Below, piece by piece: positions 18,369-27,565 of a DNA stretch of 51,708 nt. Position numbers and translations under genes: made by a program. The stretch is from assembly GCF_026183695.1 (NCBI RefSeq), contig NZ_JAPFRD010000005.1, forward strand, positions 432,973 through 484,680. The letters run 5' to 3'. Positions within the stretch are counted from its first letter, which is position 1. Each line of letters opens with the position of its first letter. The notes beneath the pieces were generated by a model. That model was not told the DNA's origin. It was given only the letters and a program-made list of their open reading frames with translations, and ran no database searches. Source of the DNA: Alteromonas aquimaris (GTDB lineage Bacteria; Pseudomonadota; Gammaproteobacteria; Enterobacterales; Alteromonadaceae).

Positions 18369-18384
18369 AATAGTGGTAGCGGAA

Positions 18385-19083
18385 ATGTTTAAACAGGCAG
18401 TGAAATTGGCTAGCCCTGCAGTAGCGATATCGCTATTAGGTTGTAACGGTCATTATTCTATTTTGGATCCCGCCGGGCCGAACGCGCAGAAAGTGATGTG
18501 GCTGTGGTGGGGCATGTTTATCGTAGCAAGCATCGTACTTCTCGGTGTGTGCGCGGTATGGTGGTATGCCATGAAAAAACCTCATAAAGACTACACGGCA
18601 AAGGAGGTGAGGGGGCTAACCAATCGATTAGTGATTGTCGGTGGTATTGGCTTACCAGTGGTGTGCATCGCAGCACTGCTTGGGTTTGGAATACCCGCCG
18701 GACACAGCATGCTTCCCTGGCCAAATGAACAAACGATAAAAATAAACGTACATGCAAAACAATGGTTATGGGAAGTCAGTTACCCAGCGCATCGTATTCA
18801 GTTACAAGACAAAGTAATCTTACCCGCGGGCATCCCTGTTGATATTCAGGTGACCAGTGAAGATGTGATACATAGTTTTTGGGTGCCGAGGCTGGGTGGG
18901 AAGATAGATGCAATTCCAGGCAGAACGAATGTACTGAGATTACAAGGTGACAAGCCGGGTGTGTACGGGGGCCAGTGCGCTGAATATTGCGGGTTTGCGC
19001 ATGCGAAAATGAAATTTGAGGTAACGGTTTTACCCGAACAGGAATTTACCCAGTGGTTAGCAGCACAGCAAAGGGAGAAGTGA
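18385..19083 (+). CDS. coxB: Cytochrome c oxidase subunit II, lipoprotein form
   Basis: 232 aa from ATG 18385 (a GTG 12 bases earlier is possible). The lipobox LLGC places lipidated Cys20, followed by two membrane helices and the periplasmic CuA cupredoxin domain. CuA ligands are visible: His163, then GGQCAEYCGFAHAKM giving Cys198, Glu200, Cys202, His206 and Met209. There is no fused cytochrome c domain. It accepts electrons from cytochrome c and passes them to heme a in subunit I. The fused subunit I-III gene starts 4 bases downstream. Confidence 0.95.
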   Translation: MFKQAVKLASPAVAISLLGCNGHYSILDPAGPNAQKVMWLWWGMFIVASIVLLGVCAVWWYAMKKPHKDYTAKEVRGLTNRLVIVGGIGLPVVCIAALLGFGIPAGHSMLPWPNEQTIKINVHAKQWLWEVSYPAHRIQLQDKVILPAGIPVDIQVTSEDVIHSFWVPRLGGKIDAIPGRTNVLRLQGDKPGVYGGQCAEYCGFAHAKMKFEVTVLPEQEFTQWLAAQQREK

Positions 19084-19087
19084 AGTA

Positions 19088-21586
19088 ATGAATAACGATT
19101 TATCATTACACGCACAGTTTGCAAAGGTATGGGATAACCTGCCAGGCTGGGGCCAATTGGCAGCGGTCAATCATACCTCGATTAGTCGCCGTTTTATGCT
19201 GACTGGGACAGTATTTTTCATCATTGGGGGGGTATTGGCAATGCTAATACGCTCACAACTGGCGTTACCTGACCAACAGCTGATTTCACCAGCGCTCTAC
19301 GCACAGCTTTTTACCATGCATGGCACGGTCATGATGTTTCTGTTTGCTATCCCCATTCTCGAAGGGGCTGCCATGTATCTGATCCCAAAAATGATCGGCA
19401 CCCGCGATTTGGTGTTTCCGCGCTTAAGCGCATTAGGTTATTACTGCTATCTCTTCGGTGGCATGATCATTATGGCCAGTTTGTTTTTGGGGGTAGCGCC
19501 TGATTCTGGCTGGTTTATGTACACGCCTTTATCCAGTGCCGAGTTTTCCGCCGGCCCAGGTTCTGACTTCTGGTTGCTGGGTATTACTTTTGTTGAAATC
19601 TCTGCGGTTTCTGCCGGTGTAGAACTTACGGTTTCTATCTTACGCACCCGAGCCCCCGGTATGTCTTTAAGCAAAATGCCGATTTTTTGCTGGTATATTC
19701 TGGCCATGGCGCTAATGATCGTGTTTGGTTTTCCTCCGCTTATTCTCGCCAGCATTTTGCTTGAACTGGAACGCGCAGCGGGAATGCCGTTTTTTGATCC
19801 CAGTGCAGGAGGCGACCCCATTTTATGGCAGCATTTATTCTGGTTATTTGGCCACCCTGAGGTCTACATTATTTTCTTGCCCGCAGCAGGCATTGTGTCA
19901 ACTATCATTCCAGTATTTGCTGGTCGTCCGCTGGTAGGCTATCGCTGGATTGTATTAGCCATTATTACCATGGGCTTTGTTAGCTTTGGATTATGGGTGC
20001 ATCACATGTTTACTGTAGGGATCCCCCAATTAGCGCAAGCATTTTTTTCGCTCGCCAGTATGCTGGTAGCCATACCTACTGCTATTCAGATATTCGCTTG
20101 GATCGCGACCTTGTGGACGGGGAGGGTGCGCTTCGAGTTGCCGATGTTATGGATGTTCGGATTTTTGTTTATCTTTGTTTGTGGCGGGTTAACCGGAGTG
20201 ATGCTGGCTTTGGTCCCGTTTGATTGGCAAGTGCATGATACACACTTTGTGGTGGCGCATTTTCATTACGTATTAATTGGCGGCATGTTGTTTCCCCTTA
20301 TCGGCGGTCTTTATTATTGGTTGCCCCACCTGTCAGGTCGTATGCCAAGCATGCATATGGGAAAGTGGGCTTTCTGGCTTATCTTCATTGGTTTTAACGC
20401 GACTTTTTTGATGATGCACTTAACCGGACTGTTGGGTATGCCGCGACGGGTTGTCACGTATGAAGCAGGGCTTGGCTGGGACTGGCTTAATATGCTTTCA
20501 TCGTTCGGTAGCTTTATTATGGCTAGCGGATTTGGCATGCTGATACTGGATGTAGTACTTCATTTTCGCTACGGGCAAAAAGCACCATTTAATCCGTGGC
20601 AGGCAGACACATTAGAATGGGCTACAGGCACTCCCCCGACATCGTATAATTTTCTAAGTTTACCCACAGTGTCTACGCGACACCCGTTGTGGGATAAGCC
20701 TGACTTACAAGCAACCATCAGGGACGGAGCCGAAGGCTTGAAAAGTATAGGTCATGGGCGACGGGAACTGTATGGTACTGAGGCGGTGACCGCGCAGTTA
20801 CGTGAAGTTATTCATCTGCCCACTCACTCCTGGCTGCCCTTAATTTCGGCTCTTTTTCTGGCGGCACTATGCATCAGTTTATTGTCGCGTGCTTATGCAA
20901 TTGCCTTGGGGGTAGCCGTTCTCGCAACCGTTTCCTTGTTTCGCTGGGGATGGGTTAATGGGGCACATAAAGTCATAGCCCCCTTAACTGAACAGGAACA
21001 CCAACGTGATGAACCTCCGTTACATTCCCGCACTATGAATGGACCCGGATTATGGGGAATGGTGGTGACCTTATTAAGTGATGGTTCGTTATATTTATCG
21101 TTACTATTTGGCTGGCTTTATCTGTGGACAGTGGCGCCTGGTGGAAAAGTGCCAGATGTCTCGAGTATTTCAATTAGCATGATGATGTTAAGTGGGGTGT
21201 TTCTTACCATTGCAGTTTTTGTCTATCGACGAATGGTCAGGAGTTTACGCGTTGGAAGTGCTAACAATTTGCCATCGAAACTGATCTGCGTATTTTCTTT
21301 TGGTGGCCTTCACCTACTCACTCTTATTTATGTCGTGGTGACGAGTGACTTAGCCATCACCGACAATGCACATGATGCCACACTGTTTGTTATGCTAATG
21401 TTTTTGTTATTTCATAGTAGCATAGCGGTTGTCACAAGCGGACTACAAACCCTGCGTGCTCACAAAGGCTATATTAGTCAGTTATTGCCCTATGAACCCG
21501 CTGTCTTTAGCCCATTCTGGCTTTTTACTCTTGCTATCTTCTGGCTCAGTTTTGGCAGTTTTCTTATACTGCCATTAGTATGGTGA
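19088..21586 (+). CDS. Cytochrome c oxidase subunit I fused to subunit III
   Basis: 832 aa. Residues 1-about 570 are subunit I: heme a ligands His78 and His393, heme a3 ligand His391, CuB ligands His256, His305 and His306, and Tyr260 in GHPEVY. Residues about 590-832 carry membrane helices of a subunit III-like part. The D-channel entry Asp (Asp107 in IGTRDLVFPR) and Glu258 are kept. At the place of the K-channel lysine (IPTGVKVF in mitochondria) this protein reads IPTAIQIF, so Gln334. The D-channel Asn positions are also changed. It reduces O2 to water and probably pumps protons, but its proton routes look atypical. It is second in the operon. Confidence 0.95.
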   Translation: MNNDLSLHAQFAKVWDNLPGWGQLAAVNHTSISRRFMLTGTVFFIIGGVLAMLIRSQLALPDQQLISPALYAQLFTMHGTVMMFLFAIPILEGAAMYLIPKMIGTRDLVFPRLSALGYYCYLFGGMIIMASLFLGVAPDSGWFMYTPLSSAEFSAGPGSDFWLLGITFVEISAVSAGVELTVSILRTRAPGMSLSKMPIFCWYILAMALMIVFGFPPLILASILLELERAAGMPFFDPSAGGDPILWQHLFWLFGHPEVYIIFLPAAGIVSTIIPVFAGRPLVGYRWIVLAIITMGFVSFGLWVHHMFTVGIPQLAQAFFSLASMLVAIPTAIQIFAWIATLWTGRVRFELPMLWMFGFLFIFVCGGLTGVMLALVPFDWQVHDTHFVVAHFHYVLIGGMLFPLIGGLYYWLPHLSGRMPSMHMGKWAFWLIFIGFNATFLMMHLTGLLGMPRRVVTYEAGLGWDWLNMLSSFGSFIMASGFGMLILDVVLHFRYGQKAPFNPWQADTLEWATGTPPTSYNFLSLPTVSTRHPLWDKPDLQATIRDGAEGLKSIGHGRRELYGTEAVTAQLREVIHLPTHSWLPLISALFLAALCISLLSRAYAIALGVAVLATVSLFRWGWVNGAHKVIAPLTEQEHQRDEPPLHSRTMNGPGLWGMVVTLLSDGSLYLSLLFGWLYLWTVAPGGKVPDVSSISISMMMLSGVFLTIAVFVYRRMVRSLRVGSANNLPSKLICVFSFGGLHLLTLIYVVVTSDLAITDNAHDATLFVMLMFLLFHSSIAVVTSGLQTLRAHKGYISQLLPYEPAVFSPFWLFTLAIFWLSFGSFLILPLVW

Positions 21587-21592
21587 GATCTC

Positions 21593-21934
21593 ATGAAACA
21601 GGTTAATCATCACCCGTGGCACTATATAGGAGGCTGGGTAATCTGGGCAATTTGGTTTGTCGTAGTCTATGGAGGTCTTTCCATAGCGTGCCAGATCAAC
21701 CCACCAAACCCCGATGAGGGCGTATTTAACTGGATCAACATCAGTTTGGCTTGCTTTACGCTTGTGGTAATTGTCTTCCTTTCCGGCTGTGCATTAAAAA
21801 GTTGGAAGTTGCAGCAAGAGGCAATACCCCAAGCTAAATTTCCCCTGCAAATCGCTACCGCGATATATGCGTTTGCCACGTTTGGGACGCTACTTGTGGG
21901 GGGGGCTATATTAATGGTAACGCCATGTCTGTAG
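21593..21934 (+). CDS. Small membrane protein of the oxidase operon
   Basis: 113 aa with three hydrophobic helices (near 12-32, 50-68 and 84-110). The N-terminal HHPWHYIGGWVIW puts several His and Trp next to the first helix. I do not recognise a named family. It sits 7 bases after the fused subunit I-III gene and overlaps ctaG by 10 bases, so it belongs to the complex or its assembly, perhaps as a subunit IV-like part. Confidence 0.8.
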   Translation: MKQVNHHPWHYIGGWVIWAIWFVVVYGGLSIACQINPPNPDEGVFNWINISLACFTLVVIVFLSGCALKSWKLQQEAIPQAKFPLQIATAIYAFATFGTLLVGGAILMVTPCL

Positions 21935-22734
21935 CTCGGCTGGTCCTTGTCTGCTTAGCGTTAAACTCAGGTCAGGCGGTCGCTCACAGTCCTTTTTCAA
22001 GCTCCGGGCAGGAAAGCGTGGCTGCGGGGATAGCAGCGGGTACTGTGGCGGGATTATGGTTACTGTATGCAGTAGGATGTCGTCACGTCACACCCACTGC
22101 CTGGCGAAGGTGGCTATTTCACTTGACTGCTATCTTGACGCTATTCACTCTACTCGGTCCGCTCGACAAATGGGCGGAAACAAGTGCCGCTGCACATATG
22201 ACGCAGCACATGCTTATGATGGTCATCATTGCACCAGCTTTTGCATTAGCTAAGCCGCTGCCCCAATATTACAAAGTGTGGGGTAGATACGCTAAAAAGT
22301 GTTGGCGGATAGCATTTAAGATCACCCAGTATCCCATGTTGTGCGCCTATTTGCATGGTATCGTAATTTGGTTCTGGCATATCCCCACCTTTTATATGCT
22401 AGCGGTGGTTAATCCGTGGATACATATCCTTGAGCATGCTTGCTTTCTTATAACCGCTATCTGGTTTTGGTGGGCGTGTTTACATGCATTTTCAAGCAAA
22501 TCCCATTATGCCCTGCTAGCATTGCTTTTCACTCTCATGCACACAGGCTTTTTAGGTGCTTTACTCACCTTCGCTAACGCACCTTTTTATGGAGAAGCGA
22601 GAGGGCTACCGGATCAGCAACTTGCCGGACTCATCATGTGGGTACTAGGTGGCTTGCCTTATGTGAGTGCGGCCGTGTGGGCGGCAAACCGATGGTATAC
22701 GAAGTTCGAACGTGAGTTTACAATCAATAAGTGA
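21925..22734 (+). CDS. ctaG: CtaG-type cytochrome c oxidase assembly protein (caa3 family)
   Basis: 269 aa with a signal-like first helix and six or more membrane helices. The AHMTQHMLMM and FWHIPTFY motifs with conserved His are typical of the caa3_CtaG family, whose members help form the CuB centre or assemble caa3-like oxidases (distinct from the Cox11 proteins that share the CtaG name). It ends the operon; its start lies inside the preceding gene. No heme A synthase or Cox11 homologue lies in this window. Confidence 0.9.
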   Translation: MSVARLVLVCLALNSGQAVAHSPFSSSGQESVAAGIAAGTVAGLWLLYAVGCRHVTPTAWRRWLFHLTAILTLFTLLGPLDKWAETSAAAHMTQHMLMMVIIAPAFALAKPLPQYYKVWGRYAKKCWRIAFKITQYPMLCAYLHGIVIWFWHIPTFYMLAVVNPWIHILEHACFLITAIWFWWACLHAFSSKSHYALLALLFTLMHTGFLGALLTFANAPFYGEARGLPDQQLAGLIMWVLGGLPYVSAAVWAANRWYTKFEREFTINK

Positions 22735-22997
22735 CACTAAGCAGTTGCGAATTTTTTTCTTATCTCGCGATTTTTACAATCCTTTGCGGCAATAAGCCCT
22801 ATAACCGTTTAGTGAGAAATTGAGCTTAACTTTGGGTTCTTCATACAGGTGACGGTGAATAGGCGAGCAAAAGTGGAATTCCGACACGGGTAAATCATGT
22901 GCCGGAAAGAGCTATATCTATTGAGATTTTATAAATCGTTTTTAATTCGCGTGGTAAGTAGCAAAACGATTTTAAGAGCCTCAAGGTATTGACCTAA

Positions 22998-23819
22998 TTA
23001 ATGGTCATGATTTTCGTGGCCGATTGCCCATGTAACATGGGTCAAATGACGCGTTCCGTCAGGGTCGATGCGTAAAAACACTTCCGCATTACCCCGTTTA
23101 TAAATTGAACGACCCCAGCCAACTGACTTACCGTCATTGGGTTCAGCCTTGTTGCATCCTTTACCAGCAGGGGAGTTACAGCCACTGCCACCGCCACCAC
23201 TGCCCTCACTTGCATAAGAATCGTACGAATCAGTGTGACTATATATACTGCTTAACTGTTGGTAATCGTGATTATTGGGATATTCATAAGGTGGATCTTG
23301 GTAGTCCATACAACTGAATAATGATTGATTATTGAAATTTTCATCTTGATGATCTAACCCAACATTATGTCCTAATTCCTGGCATGTCACACTTTGCTTC
23401 CAGTCAGCGCCGCTGTAATAGGCCATATTGAAATAGGTATCGTTCATCTTTGTATAGCCAGTAGTGATATGGCCATTGTTATCCAATGAAATACCCGCAA
23501 TACCCAACCAGCCATTTTGTCCATATTCTAAGTTACAAATTCTAATCATGCCATCTGGCGAATTGCATTTTCGCCGTGTACGCGTGCTGGTGTCTCCATT
23601 CAGATCTTCTACCATGTTTAGAACATTGGACTGTGACCAATCGGCCACGGCCTGAGATACATATGGATCCCAATCGCTTGTTGTACTGTTTATTATCGTT
23701 AAGTTAAATGAGCTTGTCGTTCTAGCCCAGTGGTAATCTGCCCAAGAATGATCAGCAAAGACAGTAGGGATTGTTCCTACGGAAAGGGCAACCGAGGCGG
23801 CCATGAGTTTTATGTTCAT
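22998..23819 (-). CDS. Exported matrixin-like protein with QExxHxxGxxH motif
   Basis: 273 aa with a signal peptide (cleavage after Ala22). The core CQELGHNVGLDHQDE (146-160) is a zinc-metalloprotease motif with Gln147 instead of the first zinc-ligand His. Glu148, His151, Gly154 and His157 are kept, and CMDY with Met171 looks like the Met-turn. Paired Cys (85 and 95, 146 and 170, two more near 215-223) suggest disulfides. I recall related bacterial proteins that keep the same Gln, so this may be a true subfamily rather than a mutation. Whether it cleaves peptides is open. A Gly-rich linker near 207-213 precedes a C-terminal domain ending in a His-rich tail. Confidence 0.8.
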   Translation of the reverse strand: MNIKLMAASVALSVGTIPTVFADHSWADYHWARTTSSFNLTIINSTTSDWDPYVSQAVADWSQSNVLNMVEDLNGDTSTRTRRKCNSPDGMIRICNLEYGQNGWLGIAGISLDNNGHITTGYTKMNDTYFNMAYYSGADWKQSVTCQELGHNVGLDHQDENFNNQSLFSCMDYQDPPYEYPNNHDYQQLSSIYSHTDSYDSYASEGSGGGGSGCNSPAGKGCNKAEPNDGKSVGWGRSIYKRGNAEVFLRIDPDGTRHLTHVTWAIGHENHDH

Positions 23820-24082
23820 AAGTGTACCTATATATAGAGTGATTGTAGGGTGCCATAACAGGTGATGAGCTTTGCTGGATTATTTAAAAAATAATTAGCC
23901 ACGCCTATTAACTACCCAGGCTATAAAAGTGTGGCACAAACTTAGTATTTTTCACTTTGAATCGTGTAAAAGGGTAAGGTGAGTTTCGAGGGCCTCTACA
24001 TACCCCCTGACGGCATAGATATAAACGCGTTACCTATCAATAGGTTATATTGCGATAAAGCAGCTTTCACTTATCGGAAATA

Positions 24083-24664
24083 CTACCCTCTTTCAGTATT
24101 AAGTGTGCTCGCGATATGTTCACTTAACTTTCGAACTAATTCCTGCATTTGCAGAACAGCATGCTCAAACCCATCTTCACTTAAATTGAGCTGCAAAGTG
24201 AAAATATGCATAGTTTTGCGTTGGTCGGGATACATCACCCAGTATTTTCCGCGCAATATTGCCTGTCCTTCGTAGGTGGGTAGAAAATCATCTACCACAA
24301 TAGCTACGTCTGCACGGGATAGATCATTGTTGTGTTGAGCTAAGCCTGCGGGTACTGACAAAATTTGATGTTGCTGCCACAGGTCATTTTCTAACGCTTT
24401 CAACATGCCACTCTGAACGGGTTCGGCCCATACATGATGAGGTGAAAAGTGCAGGGTAGTGGCGCTGGTTTGCATGACCAGACTACGTTGTTTCAGGTAT
24501 TCGGGTAATACCAGCTTTTGCAGCGACAATTGAGAAACAGGTTGCTGTTCGGCTTTGTTATCGCCATGCGGAGAGTGCAACAAATAGTAATTTAAATTTA
24601 TTGACTGAGAGGCACAGCCTGCTAACACCAGAACAAGTGCTATTATCCAAAATGGTGTTCTCAT
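24083..24664 (-). CDS. pqiC: PqiC-like outer-membrane lipoprotein
   Basis: 193 aa with lipobox LAGC (lipidated Cys17). NLNYYLLHSP and LVLPEYLKQRSLVMQ match the PqiC/YmbA (ABC-transport auxiliary lipoprotein) fold. It is the last gene of the pqiABC operon, overlapping pqiB by 4 bases. In the family it anchors the PqiB tube at the outer membrane for lipid transfer between membranes. Confidence 0.9.
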   Translation of the reverse strand: MRTPFWIIALVLVLAGCASQSINLNYYLLHSPHGDNKAEQQPVSQLSLQKLVLPEYLKQRSLVMQTSATTLHFSPHHVWAEPVQSGMLKALENDLWQQHQILSVPAGLAQHNNDLSRADVAIVVDDFLPTYEGQAILRGKYWVMYPDQRKTMHIFTLQLNLSEDGFEHAVLQMQELVRKLSEHIASTLNTERG

Positions 24665-26307
24665 TGTTTTGCTCCCGACTTCTTCGCTTTTGGTTGTATG
24701 TCCGCTTCATTGCCAGTAGCAAAAATAAGCCCATTTGGTTTTTGATTAAGTTGCATTATTAAAGGTTGGATACTGCGTAACGTGTCTTGTAAGGAGTCCA
24801 TCGTTTCCTGAATTTCTGACTTGCTTAAACCGCCTTCGGTATAATTTTGAAGCAGGCTTGACATGTCATCCAGTACCTCGTTTAAGTTACTGTTAAGCTG
24901 TTCAGCATCAATATTGGTTACCAGCGTATCAAAGTTATTGGCAGTGGTTTTTACCGATGTTGCCGCTTCACTTAAATCTCCTATAGCCGTTCCAATATCT
25001 CCTATCAAGGTATCTAAAGGTAGCTGGTTTATTTTATCTAAAATAGCGTCCGCTTTTTGGGTTAACTGCGTAAACTCATTGGATACCGTGGGAATAACAT
25101 CAAATCCATTAATGGTCTTTAGCGGAATGGGCTTATGGTTTTCTACATGTTTTAGATCTACATAAAGGCCGCCCGTTAACACATTTCCCATACGCAGCGT
25201 GGCGCGCAGGTCATCCGCGATCCACTTTCGCATGGTCTGCTTAACTCGCTGCAATCCCACTTCATTATCGTCTTGCCGTACTTTTCCTGGGTAGATCGAA
25301 ATAGTGACCGGAATGGGAAAGTCTTCTTGGAGGATACTACCCTCAATGACGTTTCCTGCATTGATACTGCGGACCTCGCCAATTTCTATGCCGCGGTATT
25401 CTACCGGCGCCCCAACCTTTAGTCCGCGTACGGTTTCGTCAATTAATAAAAGGTATTCTGCAGACAATTTGAATCTGGCGTTGACCGCTGCTATCTGATC
25501 TTCATAAATTGAGAAAAAGGCGTCGCCGCTTACCTGCTCACCAAGGCTGACGCCCTCTGGGACGCCAAAAGTAATGCCGTTTGTCATTAAGGTTTCCAAA
25601 CTACCTGTCTCTACTTTTACTCCGCTGGACTCTAGATTAAGTTTGACTCCGCTAACGTTCCAAAAGCGTGTATTCTCGGTGATCAGCTTATGGTAGGGTG
25701 CTTCAATAAAGGCGTTATAATAAACTATGCGCTCATCGATATTAAATGACGAATCTTCAAATTCTCCTACTTTAAAGCCTTTATAAATGATGGGATCGCC
25801 TGGTTTATAGGCAAGTTCATTATCACTTTTTAACGAAAGATGCAGGCCGGGTGTGCCTGGAGGGGTCACGGGAGGTCTTTCTTGGGCGACGAAATGATGA
25901 GTCTGATTACCTTTGTCGTCAGCACTCATGGCAATGTAAGCGCCGGATAGTAAGGTATTCAGCCCCGATACTTCCGAAAAGCTAACTCGCGGTGCCACTA
26001 CCCAGAACTGGGCTTTGTCGGTCAACAGATACGCGGCACTTTGATCGATACGCGCATGGACAATTACGCCTTCTAAATCCTGTTTTAATTCAATTTTCTT
26101 AACTTGGCCAATATTGAGATCGCGTACTTTGATAGGCGTTTTATTCACATCTATGCCGGCTGCTGACTTCATTTCGATGGTAATCATTGGCCCTTGGTTG
26201 TTCCATTGAAACCAGATAAGCCAGCCCCCTACGAGCACTACTAATAGGGGGATTATCCAAATCTTGGAAAGAGTTGAAGTGGGCTTGATATGTGCTTCTT
26301 CTTTCAT
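24661..26307 (-). CDS. pqiB: PqiB, MCE-domain lipid transport protein
   Basis: 548 aa: one N-terminal membrane helix (IWIIPLLVVLVGGWLIWF), three MCE/MlaD domains (near 45-130, 155-240 and 285-385), then an amphipathic helical tail (about 410-510) that in the family forms a needle across the periplasm. LLSGAYIAM and LTGGLYVDL are typical MCE turns. It overlaps pqiA upstream and pqiC downstream by 4 bases each, so the three are translated together. It keeps the envelope intact under membrane stress. Confidence 0.94.
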   Translation of the reverse strand: MKEEAHIKPTSTLSKIWIIPLLVVLVGGWLIWFQWNNQGPMITIEMKSAAGIDVNKTPIKVRDLNIGQVKKIELKQDLEGVIVHARIDQSAAYLLTDKAQFWVVAPRVSFSEVSGLNTLLSGAYIAMSADDKGNQTHHFVAQERPPVTPPGTPGLHLSLKSDNELAYKPGDPIIYKGFKVGEFEDSSFNIDERIVYYNAFIEAPYHKLITENTRFWNVSGVKLNLESSGVKVETGSLETLMTNGITFGVPEGVSLGEQVSGDAFFSIYEDQIAAVNARFKLSAEYLLLIDETVRGLKVGAPVEYRGIEIGEVRSINAGNVIEGSILQEDFPIPVTISIYPGKVRQDDNEVGLQRVKQTMRKWIADDLRATLRMGNVLTGGLYVDLKHVENHKPIPLKTINGFDVIPTVSNEFTQLTQKADAILDKINQLPLDTLIGDIGTAIGDLSEAATSVKTTANNFDTLVTNIDAEQLNSNLNEVLDDMSSLLQNYTEGGLSKSEIQETMDSLQDTLRSIQPLIMQLNQKPNGLIFATGNEADIQPKAKKSGAKQ

Positions 26308-27446
26308 ACAACAGACTTCCTGTTTTGCCAGATCAATCGAGCGTCAAAGGTCATGGCAGCTATCATCGTAATAAACACCACAGCACAAAATGCCATTGCG
26401 GCTGGTCCCGGGTATATGGAGAGGGTATTACCTAATTGGATCAGAGCAACCAACATTGCTACTACAAATACATCAATCATCGACCATCGACCTATCCATT
26501 CTACTAGTCGATAGTATTGGGTAAGCACCTTTGGGTTATCCAGCATCCCTGTTTGCACAATAAAATTCAACCATGCCAAGATGAAGATTTTAGCAACAGG
26601 TACCACTACACTCGCCACCAGGATTACAAGCGCAATAGGATATGAGCCCATTTCCCACAATGATATAACCCCACCAATAATAGTATTAGGCTCATTTTTG
26701 CCGAAAATGTTGGTGTTCATAATCGGTAGGGTATTGGCCGGAATGTAAAGTATGGTGGCAGTGAAGAGCAAGGCCCAGGTACGTTGAATGCTTTTACTGG
26801 CGACTACTGGCGTGATTGCCTTCTGTTTTGGTACTTTCTTGCCGTGCACCCAATATGCAGTCTGGGAAGCATCAAAATAGAAAAGTGCAATACTCATAGT
26901 AAGAGTAAAACCAATATAGGTGTAAAATGACGGCCCTATTTCTACCTCCGCGAGGGTGGTAATCTTGATCAGGCTCACTAAAATTCCGACCAGAAAAATT
27001 TCTGCCATACACCACGGCAGGGCCAGCATCACCGTGTTGTAAATACGCCGTAGATAAGGCGCATAGTGATGGGTAAGCCTAGCCCACATTAGCCAGAAAA
27101 TACCTATCAACAATACGGCAGGTAAAATGACAGTCGCGAGGCCGGTTACAATCGCTAATGACAGATAGTCGTTTTGCACAAGCACCGCCAATGCAGACCA
27201 TAGGTCCACCGAGTGATGCTGGCCATTGAGTTTGAAGGTTAGAAAATCAAATTGCAAAGACAGTATCAGCAATACCACTGCACTGGAGGCCATTGCCATA
27301 GTAATTTGGGTTTCATTATGGCGATAGGTGAGCAATGTATGCCCACAGCGTGGGCATACTGCTTTTTGCTTATGCTTCAAGGTGGGCAAACAGCTTTCCT
27401 TGCCGCAATCTCTACAAGAAACTTTCAATCCGTGCGGATTTGCCAT
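26304..27446 (-). CDS. pqiA: PqiA-family inner-membrane protein
   Basis: 380 aa. The N-terminus has a zinc ribbon (CRDCGKESC and CPRCG) followed by two four-helix PqiA domains. Proteins of this type usually carry a second ribbon before the second domain; here that stretch (about residues 195-215, HGKKVPKQKAITPV) has lost its Cys. The start ATG 27446 follows AAAGGAACT. First gene of the operon and partner of PqiB in lipid transport. Regulation is not visible; in enterobacteria the operon responds to superoxide (SoxRS). Confidence 0.92.
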   Translation of the reverse strand: MANPHGLKVSCRDCGKESCLPTLKHKQKAVCPRCGHTLLTYRHNETQITMAMASSAVVLLILSLQFDFLTFKLNGQHHSVDLWSALAVLVQNDYLSLAIVTGLATVILPAVLLIGIFWLMWARLTHHYAPYLRRIYNTVMLALPWCMAEIFLVGILVSLIKITTLAEVEIGPSFYTYIGFTLTMSIALFYFDASQTAYWVHGKKVPKQKAITPVVASKSIQRTWALLFTATILYIPANTLPIMNTNIFGKNEPNTIIGGVISLWEMGSYPIALVILVASVVVPVAKIFILAWLNFIVQTGMLDNPKVLTQYYRLVEWIGRWSMIDVFVVAMLVALIQLGNTLSIYPGPAAMAFCAVVFITMIAAMTFDARLIWQNRKSVV

Positions 27447-27502
27447 TGAGTTCCTTTAACAACCGTTTGGTATCATTGCATTATTATGAATACAATAGAT
27501 AC

Positions 27503-27533
27503 TAAAAAGCCAGTTAATCAGATTAACTGGCTG
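27503..27533 (-). terminator. Terminator of asnS
   Basis: AGCCAGTTAA (27508-27517) and TTAACTGGCT (27523-27532) form a 10-bp stem; on the minus strand it is followed by a run of T. It lies about 35 bases after the asnS stop. Confidence 0.85.
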
Positions 27534-27565
27534 AAAAAAAGTACTTTTTTATAAGGGCTTAGCAA

